A stretch of DNA of 64,000 bases from CAZOGW01 sp964579415. Its GTDB lineage: Bacteria > Actinomycetota > Acidimicrobiia > Spongiisociales > UBA5794. Made by a program: the position numbers and the translations under genes. The notes beneath the pieces are model-generated. The model was not told the origin of the DNA. It ran no database searches and saw nothing but the letters and a program-made list of their open reading frames with translations. Location: NCBI GenBank assembly GCA_964579415.1, contig CAZOGW010000001.1, positions 24,271 through 88,270 of the forward strand, in the 5' to 3' direction. Below, piece by piece: positions 49,664 through 57,267 of the stretch (its first letter is position 1; each line of letters starts with the position of its first letter).

Positions 49664-52212
49664 GCATGCTCAAGGCGACGCTGAAGAGTCTGTTCGCCCA
49701 CAAGGGCCGCCTCGCCCTCACCGTCCTGTCGATCGTGCTCGGGGTCGCCTTCGTCACCGGCACCTATGTCTACACCGACACCACCAACGCAGCCTTCGAC
49801 GACATCTTCGCCACCGCCTACGAGGGCGTCGACATCCATGTCGCCGGCAACAGCGAGTTCACCCTCGGCGAAGGCGTCTTCTTCGACGAATCCGTCGCCG
49901 CAGACATCTCCGAGGTGGATGGCGTCGCCCGGGTGGAACCGTCGCTGATCACGATGGGCGTGCAGGTAATCGATGCCGCCGGGAACACGCTCGGCACCCC
50001 CGGAGCGCCCGGCCTCGGAGTGGGGATCGACCCCGGCGCCGAGCAGGTGGGCGTCGGCATCGAGATCAGGGAGGGTCGGGTCCCCACCGGGCCGGGCGAG
50101 ATGCTCCTCGACGCCGGCACCGCCACCGACGGGGAGTTCGCCCTCGGCGACCCGGTTCCCGTCGCAACCCCCACCTCTCCCCTCCAGGACTTCACCCTGG
50201 TGGGGATCCTCGGGTTCGGGGAGCTGGACAACATCGGCGGCGCAACCTTCGCCGTGTTCGAGATGGGGACGGCCCAGGATCTGTTCAACCGTCCCGGCGA
50301 GATCAGCGAGGTCAACGTCGGCATCGAGCCGGACGCCGACCTCGACACGGTGATCGCCGCCATCGGCGCGGTGGTTCCGGACGGTGTCGATGCTCAGTCG
50401 GCGCAATCGGCCGCCGAGCAGGATGCCGGCGAGATCCAGGAAGGCCTGGGGTTCTTCACCACCTTCCTGCTGGTGTTCGCCTTCATCGCCCTCTTCGTGG
50501 GCACCTTCATCATCTACAACACCTTCCAGATCGTGGTCGCCCAGCGGATGCGGGAGCTGGCGCTGATGCGAGCCATCGGGTCGACCCGGGGACAGGTACT
50601 GCGAACCGTCCTGCTCGAAGCGGTGATCGTGGGGATCATCGCCTCGGTCATCGGAATCCTCGCCGGGCTGGGACTGGCCATCGCGCTGCGCGCCGTCTTC
50701 GACGCAATCGGCATCGCCCTTCCCGCCTCGTCACTGATACTGGCGCCGCGGACCATCTTCATCGGGCTCCTGCTGGGAGTGGTGGTCACCGCCATCTCGG
50801 CCACCATCCCCGGTATCGCCGCGTCACGGGTGCCGCCCGTGGCTGCCATGAGCGCCGAGGCGGTGGCACCCCGCCGGCGCTCGCTGCGGTGGCGCGCCAT
50901 CCTCGGCACCGTGGTGCTGGTGACCGGCGCCGCACTCATCCTCGGTGGACTCGGCAGCGACACGACTGACACGACATTGGCGCTGTCCTCGGTCGGGACC
51001 GGCGCCCTGGTGATGATCCTGGGTGCCTACGTGTTGAGCGCTCTGGCCGCCCGGCCGGTGTCGAGCTTCGTCGGGGCGCCCTTCGCCCGCCTCTTCGGCA
51101 TCTCCGGGAAGCTGGCGCAGCGCAACGCCGGGCGCAGCCCGCGGCGGACATCGGCCACCGCGGCGGCGATCATGGTGGGGACCGCTCTCATCACACTGGC
51201 GCTGGTGCTGTCGTTCTCGCTGCGAGCCGCCGTCGACGAGATCTTCGCCACCGGGATAAGTGCCGAAGTGGTGGTGCTGCCGGCCAACCAGTTCAGCATC
51301 ACCGGCTTTCCCCCCGTGCTGGCTGACGACATCGCCGCCCTCCCCGAGGTGGAGGAAGTCACCCGCCTGGCCACCGGACCGGTGTTCGTCGCCGATACCG
51401 AGTCGTTCGTCGTCGCCGTCGACGACAACTACGCCGACTTCTTCGAGATCAGGGACGTGGTCGGCTCACCCGACCTGGAACCGGGGGTGGCACTGGTCAC
51501 ACCGGGCCAGGCCGAGAGCAACGACTGGAGAGTCGGCGACAGCATCGACATCGTCTTCGAGGCGACAGGGCCACAGCGGTTCACCGTCGGCGGGATCGTC
51601 GACAGCCCGGCATTGGGCTCCCTGGTGATCGGCCGGGAGGACTTCAGCACCAACTTCGCAACCGACGCCGACAGCCAGATATATGTGCGCCTGGTCGACG
51701 GGGTGACCCCCGAGGAGGGGCGTGACATCGTCGCCGCCGCCGCCGAGGACGTTCCCGCCGCCAACGTGCAGACGGCGGAAGAACTGGTGTCCAGCATCTC
51801 CGACGGTGTCAACGCCATCCTCGGCCTGGTGACCGGGCTTCTCGGGATCGCGGTCCTGGTGGCGCTCATCGGCGTGACCAACACGATGGCCCTGGCGGTG
51901 ATCGAGCGGACACGCGAGATCGGACTGCTGCGAGCGGTCGGCCTCAACCAGCGTCAGACACGGCGCATGATCCGCTTCGAGGCGTCCATCGTCTCGGTGT
52001 TCGGCGCGCTCCTCGGCGTAGTGCTCGGGGTCTTCTTCGGCTGGGCCATCGTCCGTGCCCTGGCCGCCGAGGGTTTCGGCATCCTGGTCATCCCGGGATG
52101 GGCACTGGCGCTGGCAGTGGTGGTCACCGGGTTGCTGGGCGTGCTGTTCGCCATCTGGCCGGCTCACCGCGCCTCCAGGCTCAACGTCCTCGAAGCGATC
52201 TCGTACGAGTGA
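49660..52212 (+). CDS. FtsX/MacB-type ABC transporter permease
   Basis: Large permease of 850 residues starting with a GTG that overlaps the ATPase stop. It has an N-terminal membrane helix (about 14-36; LALTVLSIVLGVAFVTGTYV), an external MacB_PCD domain, then a first FtsX domain (LVFAFIALFVGTFIIYNTFQ and ELALMRAIGSTRGQVLRTVL). A second external region is followed by a second FtsX domain (IGVTNTMALAVIERTREIGL, LRAVGLNQRQTRRMIRFEAS). About eight membrane segments are expected in total. Such transporters export lipoproteins, antibiotics or peptides by mechanotransmission; the substrate is unknown. Confidence 0.93.
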   Translation: MSMLKATLKSLFAHKGRLALTVLSIVLGVAFVTGTYVYTDTTNAAFDDIFATAYEGVDIHVAGNSEFTLGEGVFFDESVAADISEVDGVARVEPSLITMGVQVIDAAGNTLGTPGAPGLGVGIDPGAEQVGVGIEIREGRVPTGPGEMLLDAGTATDGEFALGDPVPVATPTSPLQDFTLVGILGFGELDNIGGATFAVFEMGTAQDLFNRPGEISEVNVGIEPDADLDTVIAAIGAVVPDGVDAQSAQSAAEQDAGEIQEGLGFFTTFLLVFAFIALFVGTFIIYNTFQIVVAQRMRELALMRAIGSTRGQVLRTVLLEAVIVGIIASVIGILAGLGLAIALRAVFDAIGIALPASSLILAPRTIFIGLLLGVVVTAISATIPGIAASRVPPVAAMSAEAVAPRRRSLRWRAILGTVVLVTGAALILGGLGSDTTDTTLALSSVGTGALVMILGAYVLSALAARPVSSFVGAPFARLFGISGKLAQRNAGRSPRRTSATAAAIMVGTALITLALVLSFSLRAAVDEIFATGISAEVVVLPANQFSITGFPPVLADDIAALPEVEEVTRLATGPVFVADTESFVVAVDDNYADFFEIRDVVGSPDLEPGVALVTPGQAESNDWRVGDSIDIVFEATGPQRFTVGGIVDSPALGSLVIGREDFSTNFATDADSQIYVRLVDGVTPEEGRDIVAAAAEDVPAANVQTAEELVSSISDGVNAILGLVTGLLGIAVLVALIGVTNTMALAVIERTREIGLLRAVGLNQRQTRRMIRFEASIVSVFGALLGVVLGVFFGWAIVRALAAEGFGILVIPGWALALAVVVTGLLGVLFAIWPAHRASRLNVLEAISYE

Positions 52213-52296
52213 CCCACCGGACGCCGCCGCCCATCTTGGGAAGCATCGGCCGGTCGACTAGGTTGGCATCGTTGGCGAAACTCCAGAGGACCAGGA

Positions 52297-52620
52297 ATGG
52301 CTGACGCTACGAAACTGATGGTCTGGATCGACCAGGATCTCTGTACCGGTGACGGCATCTGCGAAGAGATCGCCCCTGCGGTGTTCGTGGGCCGTGACGA
52401 CGGCCTGTGGGTGGTGAAGGAGGAGGCGACCAACTTCGGCAAGACCGTGGTCTTCGACAACGCCTCCGGCGACGGCCACGGACCGGACGGTTCCAAGGGC
52501 GTCGCCAGGGTGCCCGACGGCTTGATCCCCGATGTCGTCGAGGCCGCCACCGAATGCCCCGGTGAGTGCATCATGATTGAGCCTTATGACGAGGAGATCA
52601 TGAGCGGGCGGGGCGTTTAG
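52297..52620 (+). CDS. Ferredoxin with CxxDxxC motif and insertion
   Basis: Short ferredoxin of 107 residues similar to the [3Fe-4S]/[4Fe-4S] ferredoxins of Actinobacteria. The first ligand segment is WIDQDLCTGDGICEEIAP, with Cys16, Asp19 and Cys22 (CxxDxxC). The last ligand is Cys87 in TECPGECIMIE; Cys91 is extra. Asp19 replaces the usual second cysteine, as in Pyrococcus furiosus ferredoxin. Between about 42 and 76 an insertion (FGKTVVFDNASGDGHGPDG) makes the protein longer than the usual ~65 residues. No cytochrome P450 or reductase gene is adjacent. Confidence 0.88.
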   Translation: MADATKLMVWIDQDLCTGDGICEEIAPAVFVGRDDGLWVVKEEATNFGKTVVFDNASGDGHGPDGSKGVARVPDGLIPDVVEAATECPGECIMIEPYDEEIMSGRGV

Positions 52621-52622
52621 TC

Positions 52623-52650
52623 GGTACTTGGTACTAGGTACTAGGTACCA
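52623..52650. repeat. Intergenic heptamer-repeat element J between convergent genes
   Basis: GGTACTT followed by GGTACTA, GGTACTA, GGTACCA. The element starts 3 bp after the ferredoxin stop and contains the TAG stop of the MBL hydrolase gene; the final residues of that protein (VPST) are read from the repeat. Confidence 0.85.
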
Positions 52651-53395
52651 GAAGTCGGGTGGCGATGGTTTCCATCGTCTGGGTTGGATAAGGGCCGGGT
52701 TGGTGCTCGTCGGCGGCTCTCACTGCTGCCAGGATCTCTTCTCGCTGAGCGCGGACGAAGGAGGGGTCGACCACGTCGCCGTGGCCCGGGACGACGGTTG
52801 CGGGCAGCGTCGGCATGAGGCTCTCCAGGGTGTCTACCCATGCCCTGGGGTACGAGTCACCGAAGGACGGCGGGGCGCCTTCCTCAACCAGGTCGCCGGC
52901 GAAGCACACGCCGTCGATCGTGACCACGACGTCCGAGTCGGTGTGCCCGGGCCCGTGATGGCCCAGCTCGATGCGGCGGCCACCGATGTGCAAGGCCATC
53001 GTCGAGGCGAAGGTCACCTGCGGCGGCGTGATCACCACGTCGGCGAATTGCTGCCGGATGTCGTCCGACACTTCGGGATCCCCCATGATGCGGCTCCGCA
53101 TCTCCTCTCCCCGCTCCACCAGCGCATGTCGGCAGCGATCGTGACCGATGACGGTGGCGCCGGTGAAGCGGGCATTGCCGAAGGTGTGGTCCCAGTGGAA
53201 GTGGGTGTTGACCAACCACACCACCGGCAGCGGCGAGAGCTCCCGCAGCTCGGACAGGAGCTCGTCGGCGTCGACGTGTGACGACCGCGAGTCGATGACC
53301 ACCAACCCGTCCTCGGTGACCACCACACCGATGTTCTGATCAAGCCGCGCAAACCGCCGCCGGAAGATCCGGTCGCCGATCTCATCCCAGGACAT
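52634..53395 (-). CDS. MBL-fold metallo-hydrolase
   Basis: Metallo-beta-lactamase-fold hydrolase of 253 residues. The metal-binding motif is THFHWDHTFGN. Further ligands are in LGHHGPGHTDSDVVV (His), VCFAGDLVEEG (Asp) and ATVVPGHGDVVD (His). VVIDSRSSHVDAD at the start is typical of the glyoxalase II/beta-lactamase B3-like group. The substrate is unknown. The last four residues come from repeat element J, so the native C-terminus has been extended or trimmed by the repeat. Confidence 0.9.
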   Translation of the reverse strand: MSWDEIGDRIFRRRFARLDQNIGVVVTEDGLVVIDSRSSHVDADELLSELRELSPLPVVWLVNTHFHWDHTFGNARFTGATVIGHDRCRHALVERGEEMRSRIMGDPEVSDDIRQQFADVVITPPQVTFASTMALHIGGRRIELGHHGPGHTDSDVVVTIDGVCFAGDLVEEGAPPSFGDSYPRAWVDTLESLMPTLPATVVPGHGDVVDPSFVRAQREEILAAVRAADEHQPGPYPTQTMETIATRLLVPST

Positions 53396-53414
53396 TCACG
53401 ACCTCTCGCCGGAC

Positions 53415-53489
53415 GGGTACTTGGTACTTGGTACTTGGTAGCTGCGGATACCAAGTACCAAGTACCAAGTACCAAGTACCAAGTACCCC
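53415..53489. repeat. Intergenic heptamer-repeat element K (longest tandem array)
   Basis: Left arm has three TACTTGG units and TAGCTGCGG; right arm has ATACCAAG followed by four further TACCAAG units and TACCCC. The outer parts are inverted repeats. It sits between the MBL gene start and the CBS gene stop, both on the minus strand. Confidence 0.92.
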
Positions 53490-53514
53490 TTGCGCCCGCG
53501 CCAGCGCTCCACCA

Positions 53515-53943
53515 TCACGTGCTGATGTAGCTCTCAAGTTGCTCAATCAAGAACCGCTGCTCGCCGATTACGGCCTTCACTATGTCACCGATGGAGACTA
53601 TGCCGACGACGGTGGGACCCTCGAGGACGGGCAGGTGGCGGATGCGGTGCTCGGTCATCAACTCCATGCACTCGGCCACCGAGGACTCGACAGTCACCGT
53701 GTGCACGTCGGTGGTCATGATCTCGGCGACGAGGGTGTTCTTGGAGACACGGTCGAGCAGGATCACCTTCCTGGCGTAATCACGCTCGGAGACGATGCCG
53801 GCCAGGTGGTCCCCGTCCATGACCAGGAGCGCCCCCACCCCCTTGGCCGCCATCTCCTCCAACACCCGGTACACCGTGGTCGAGGGCGTCACCGACCAGA
53901 CGTCGCTCCCCTTGCCCGCAAGCACGTGGGAGACAGTTCGCAT
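53515..53943 (-). CDS. CBS-pair domain protein
   Basis: 142-residue protein consisting of two CBS motifs: SVTPSTTVYRVLEEMAAKGV to LAGIVSERDYARKVILL, then VAEIMTTDVHTVTVESSVAE to VVGIVSIGDIVKAVIGEQ. The IVSERDYARKV and IVSIGDIVKAVI motifs are typical of stand-alone CBS proteins that bind AMP, ATP or NAD. It is divergent from hflX with 88 bp between starts. Possibly an energy-stress sensor; no partner is evident. Confidence 0.92.
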   Translation of the reverse strand: MRTVSHVLAGKGSDVWSVTPSTTVYRVLEEMAAKGVGALLVMDGDHLAGIVSERDYARKVILLDRVSKNTLVAEIMTTDVHTVTVESSVAECMELMTEHRIRHLPVLEGPTVVGIVSIGDIVKAVIGEQRFLIEQLESYIST

Positions 53944-54031
53944 GAGGGATCCTTCCTCCGACTACGCCCCCCAATATACGCGGTGGAACGTTGCCGGTAC
54001 GGGACTTGTGCAGTCGTGCTTGGATGGTCCC

Positions 54032-55342
54032 GTGACGACAGACCGCAGCACCGGGCGACAGCGAACCCGCCTCACCGCATCGGTGACCGACCTCGAGGTC
54101 AGGCGCCAGCGCGCCTACCTGGTCGGCGTGGTGGTGGGCGGCGACGACATGGGTTCCGCCGAGGCATCCCTGCAGGAGCTGGAACTGCTCACCGACACGG
54201 CGGGCTCGGATCCCGTCGAGGCGGTGCTGGCCCGCCGCGATCGCCCCGACCCGGCGCTGTTCGTGGGGCGGGGCAAGGCCGAGGAGATGGCGGCCGCGGT
54301 GCGCGCCCTGGACGTCGACGTGGTCGTGTTCGACAATGAGCTCTCCCCCGCCCAGCAACGCAACCTCAACAAGCTCTTCGAGGTCGACGTGGTCGACCGG
54401 GTGGCGGTCATCCTCGACATCTTCGCCCAGCACGCCACCACCCGTGAGGGCATGCTCCAGGTGGAACTGGCCATGCACCGCTACCGCCTTCCCCGCCTGC
54501 GCGGCAAGGGCACCGAGATGTCCCGCCTCGGCGCCGGGGTGCTGGCCCGCGGCCCCGGCGAGACCAAGCTGGAGACCGACCGCCGGCGCATCTTGGAGCG
54601 TGTCGCCAAACTGGAGCGGGAGCTGAAGGATCTGGCACGCTCCCGGCAGACCCGGACCAAGGCGCGGCGCCGTAGCGATCTGGCGCTGGCGTCCCTGGTG
54701 GGTTACACCAACGCAGGCAAGTCGACGCTGTTCAACCGGCTCACCGACGCCGGTGTCCTGGTGGAGGACCAGCTCTTCGCCACCCTCGACTCCACGGTGC
54801 GCCGCATCGACCTGCCGGTGGGGCGCCCGCTGCTGGTGTCCGACACGGTGGGGTTCGTGCGCCGCCTCCCCCACCAGCTCATCGAGGCCTTCCGCTCCAC
54901 GCTGGAGGAGGTGAACCAGGCCGACGTCCTCCTCCACGTGGTGGACGCCGCCGACCCCGATCCGGAAGGCCAGATCGCCGCGGTGCGCGAGGTGCTCGCA
55001 GAGATCGGCGCCACCGGGGTCGACGAGATCCTGGTGGTGAACAAGACGGACATCGCCGACGCCCACGCGGTGGCACGGTTGCTGGCCCACCACGACGGCG
55101 CCGTCGCCGTGTCCGCCGTCACCGGGGACGGCATCGACGAGCTGCTCGCAGTCGTGTCCGACCGCCTCCAGGGCATCACCACCGAGATCGCCCTCACCAT
55201 CCCCTACACCCGCGGCGACGTCGTCTCCTCGCTCCACGACCTGGGCGAGGTCCTCTCCGAGTCCCACGACGGCGAGGGCACGCACTTGCGGGTGAGGTTG
55301 CCGAAGAGGGAAGCAGACCGGTTCTCGGTGTACGTGAGGTAG
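54032..55342 (+). CDS. hflX: GTPase HflX, ribosome-associated
   Basis: HflX GTPase, which splits stalled ribosomes in other bacteria. The start is the GTG at 54032 (436 residues). The N-terminal HflX domain has RRDRPDPALFVGRGKAEEMA and VVFDNELSPAQQRNL. A linker follows (MSRLGAGVLARGPGETKLET and DRRRILERVAKLERELKDL). The G domain has G1 GYTNAGKSTLFN, G2 region QLFATLDSTVRRI, G3 DTVGFVRRLPHQLIEAF and G4 NKTD. The C-terminal ~80 residues form the usual small domain. Complete and ordinary in length. Confidence 0.95.
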   Translation: MTTDRSTGRQRTRLTASVTDLEVRRQRAYLVGVVVGGDDMGSAEASLQELELLTDTAGSDPVEAVLARRDRPDPALFVGRGKAEEMAAAVRALDVDVVVFDNELSPAQQRNLNKLFEVDVVDRVAVILDIFAQHATTREGMLQVELAMHRYRLPRLRGKGTEMSRLGAGVLARGPGETKLETDRRRILERVAKLERELKDLARSRQTRTKARRRSDLALASLVGYTNAGKSTLFNRLTDAGVLVEDQLFATLDSTVRRIDLPVGRPLLVSDTVGFVRRLPHQLIEAFRSTLEEVNQADVLLHVVDAADPDPEGQIAAVREVLAEIGATGVDEILVVNKTDIADAHAVARLLAHHDGAVAVSAVTGDGIDELLAVVSDRLQGITTEIALTIPYTRGDVVSSLHDLGEVLSESHDGEGTHLRVRLPKREADRFSVYVR

Positions 55343-55350
55343 CGCGGCGC

Positions 55351-55416
55351 GGGAGGTATTTGGTACTTGGTACTTGGTACGCGCAGTTACCGAGTACCAA
55401 GTACCAAGTACCTCCC
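55351..55416. repeat. Intergenic heptamer-repeat element L between convergent genes
   Basis: GGGAGG followed by TATTTGG and two TACTTGG units, a spacer (TACGCGCAGT), then inverted units (TACCGAG, TACCAAG, TACCAAG) ending in TACCTCCCC. The outer arms are inverted. It fills the space between hflX and the MFS gene, 3 bp from the latter's stop. Confidence 0.92.
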
Positions 55417-55419
55417 CTG

Positions 55420-56775
55420 CTAGAAGAGATCCAAGACGTCCCTCCCCTTGCGCTCGCCCAGGGTTTCCTCCTCTCCCCTGCGCCTTTCGTTCACCAGCGG
55501 GATGAGCGTGGACACATACACCACCTGGATCATCAGGGCGGCGACACCGGCGACGGCGAGGCCGACCTCGATGGGGATCACCGGCCCGACCGGGATGACG
55601 GCGCCGAGAACCCAGGCGATCTGGAAGATCGACTCACTGTTGGTGAATGCCCGGCCCCTGGACTCGACGGGCACGGTCGCCTGCAGGAGTCCGTCGAACC
55701 CGAACTTGGCCGTGCCCCATGCGAAGCCGGCCGCCAGGGCCAGGATGGCGGCGGCGGGGAGGTTGAAGGCGAGTGCGGCGATGAAGGCTGCGCCCGCCTC
55801 CACGGCGAGGCCGGCAACCACCATCGGCTCCTCCGCCACCCGCCGCGCCAGCACAGGCGTCACCACCGCGGCGAGGAGGAATCCGCCGCCGCCGGCGGCG
55901 AGGAGGAACCCGAAGTCGAGCAGCGCAGCGTCGACGTCTCGGAAGGCGAAGGCCACCAGTAGCAGCAGGAAGCCGTTGATGAAGCGCACCCCGGCGGTGG
56001 CGAAGCGGGCCAGCCGCACCGGGCGGGGGTTGGCCACCGACCGCGGCCGCGGCGCACCTCGCCGCTGGCGTTGTACCGCTGCCAGCTCGGCCGGGTCGAG
56101 GGCAGGGAGGGAGCGGGCCGACAGCGCCGACCAGGTGAAGGCGCCGGCGGCGCACAGCAGAGCCAGGGCGGGGATCTCCAGCCACATGGAGAGGGCGCCC
56201 ACCGGCGCCACCACCACGCTCCCGAAGACGCCGAGCCGGGCCAGATGGGCGTTGGCCGCCACCAGTTCGTCGCTCCCGGACAGGACCAGCGGCATTACCG
56301 AGGACCGGCTGATCCCGTGGAGGCGTGACAGCACCAGGAGAGTGAAGGCGAGCGGGAAGAGGAACACGGTGTGGATGAACGGCACCAGCAGCACGGCGAG
56401 CACGGCGCGCAGCGCCGACGCCAGCACCAGCCCGCCGCGGTAGGCGCCCGGGAACCGCTCGTAGACCCGCCCCAACAGCGGGCCGAGCACGGCGAACGGC
56501 GCCAGCGTCAGCAGCAGGTAGAGGAGGACGTTCTGCCGTGCCTCGGTGGAGGGAACGGTGAAGAAGAGCGTGCCGGCCAACGCCATCGCCACCAGGGTGT
56601 CCCCGGCGGCGGCACCTGCCTGGGTTGCGGCGAGCCGGGAGAAGCCCCCGCCCCGCGAGGAGAAGGCTATGCGCACCCGGTCGGCGACCGCCCGCGAGGA
56701 CGACCGCACCGCCTTGCCGACCCGGGCGCCCCGCGGCGCCGGGGAGGCTCCGGTCGGGGTGGCGGGACCGCTCAC
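55420..56775 (-). CDS. Major facilitator superfamily transporter
   Basis: MFS-type carrier, 451 residues with about eleven to twelve membrane segments. A ~40-residue basic N-terminus (RVGKAVRSSSRAVADRVRI) precedes the first helix. The segments LLTLAPFAVLGPLLGRVYER (helix 2-3 loop with GRxxxR) and QATVPVESRGRAFTNSESIF are typical of MFS_1 efflux permeases. The substrate is unknown. Its start lies 12 bp after the HIT gene stop, so the two are probably one operon. Confidence 0.88.
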   Translation of the reverse strand: MSGPATPTGASPAPRGARVGKAVRSSSRAVADRVRIAFSSRGGGFSRLAATQAGAAAGDTLVAMALAGTLFFTVPSTEARQNVLLYLLLTLAPFAVLGPLLGRVYERFPGAYRGGLVLASALRAVLAVLLVPFIHTVFLFPLAFTLLVLSRLHGISRSSVMPLVLSGSDELVAANAHLARLGVFGSVVVAPVGALSMWLEIPALALLCAAGAFTWSALSARSLPALDPAELAAVQRQRRGAPRPRSVANPRPVRLARFATAGVRFINGFLLLLVAFAFRDVDAALLDFGFLLAAGGGGFLLAAVVTPVLARRVAEEPMVVAGLAVEAGAAFIAALAFNLPAAAILALAAGFAWGTAKFGFDGLLQATVPVESRGRAFTNSESIFQIAWVLGAVIPVGPVIPIEVGLAVAGVAALMIQVVYVSTLIPLVNERRRGEEETLGERKGRDVLDLF

Positions 56776-56787
56776 GGTTGGGGGCGG

Positions 56788-57207
56788 CTACTGCGCCGGG
56801 GAGTGGCCGGCCGCGGCGAGGGCGGCCCGGACGGTATCGGCTGCGGCGTCGAGCCGGTCCGGGTCCGGGCTGGGGTCGGCCCGGGAGAAGTCGAGGTCGA
56901 ACACGCCGTTGATCGGAACCAGGTGGATGTGCAGGTGGGGCACCTCCAGCCCGGCGATCATGAGCCCGACCTTGGCGGGCCGGTATGCGGAGTCGAGCGC
57001 CTGCGCCAGGATCTGCGACACCCGCGACAGGTGCGAAAGCAGGCTCGGGTCGGCGTCGACCCAGTGGTCGACCTCCTCACGCGGCACCACCAGCAGGTGC
57101 CCGTCGGCGAGCGGGTTGATGGAGAGGAAGGCGACACAGAACTCGTCCTTCCAGACGAACCGCCCCGGCAGCTCCCCGTCGATGATCCGCGTGAAGACCG
57201 TGGCCAT
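56788..57207 (-). CDS. HIT-family nucleotide hydrolase/transferase
   Basis: Histidine-triad protein of 139 residues. The family start TVFTRIIDGELPGRFVWKDE and the active-site motif VPHLHIHLVP (HxHxH) are clear. GHLLVVPREEVDHWVD is the conserved middle segment. HIT proteins hydrolyse AMP-lysine or dinucleoside polyphosphates. It is the first gene of the operon with the MFS transporter, and a strong hairpin separates it from the upstream nuclease gene. Confidence 0.93.
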   Translation of the reverse strand: MATVFTRIIDGELPGRFVWKDEFCVAFLSINPLADGHLLVVPREEVDHWVDADPSLLSHLSRVSQILAQALDSAYRPAKVGLMIAGLEVPHLHIHLVPINGVFDLDFSRADPSPDPDRLDAAADTVRAALAAAGHSPAQ

Positions 57208-57227
57208 GGTCGTGAGCGTAGTGGAAC

Positions 57228-57259
57228 CGGGACCCCCCGCCCGAAGGCGGGGGGTCCCG
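57228..57259 (-). terminator. GC-rich hairpin terminator after nuclease gene
   Basis: A 14-bp stem (57228-57241 with 57246-57259: CGGGACCCCCCGCC and GGCGGGGGGTCCCG) with a 4-nt loop that reads TTCG on the minus strand, a very stable UUCG-type tetraloop. It lies 8 nt after the stop of the nuclease gene and 20 nt before the HIT start. No T-run follows, so termination may need a factor. Confidence 0.6.
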
Positions 57260-57267
57260 AGGAGCCG

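Noticed and set aside
53415..53489. Possible CRISPR array
   Set aside because: Units are only 7 bp with no spacers, and no cas genes are present.
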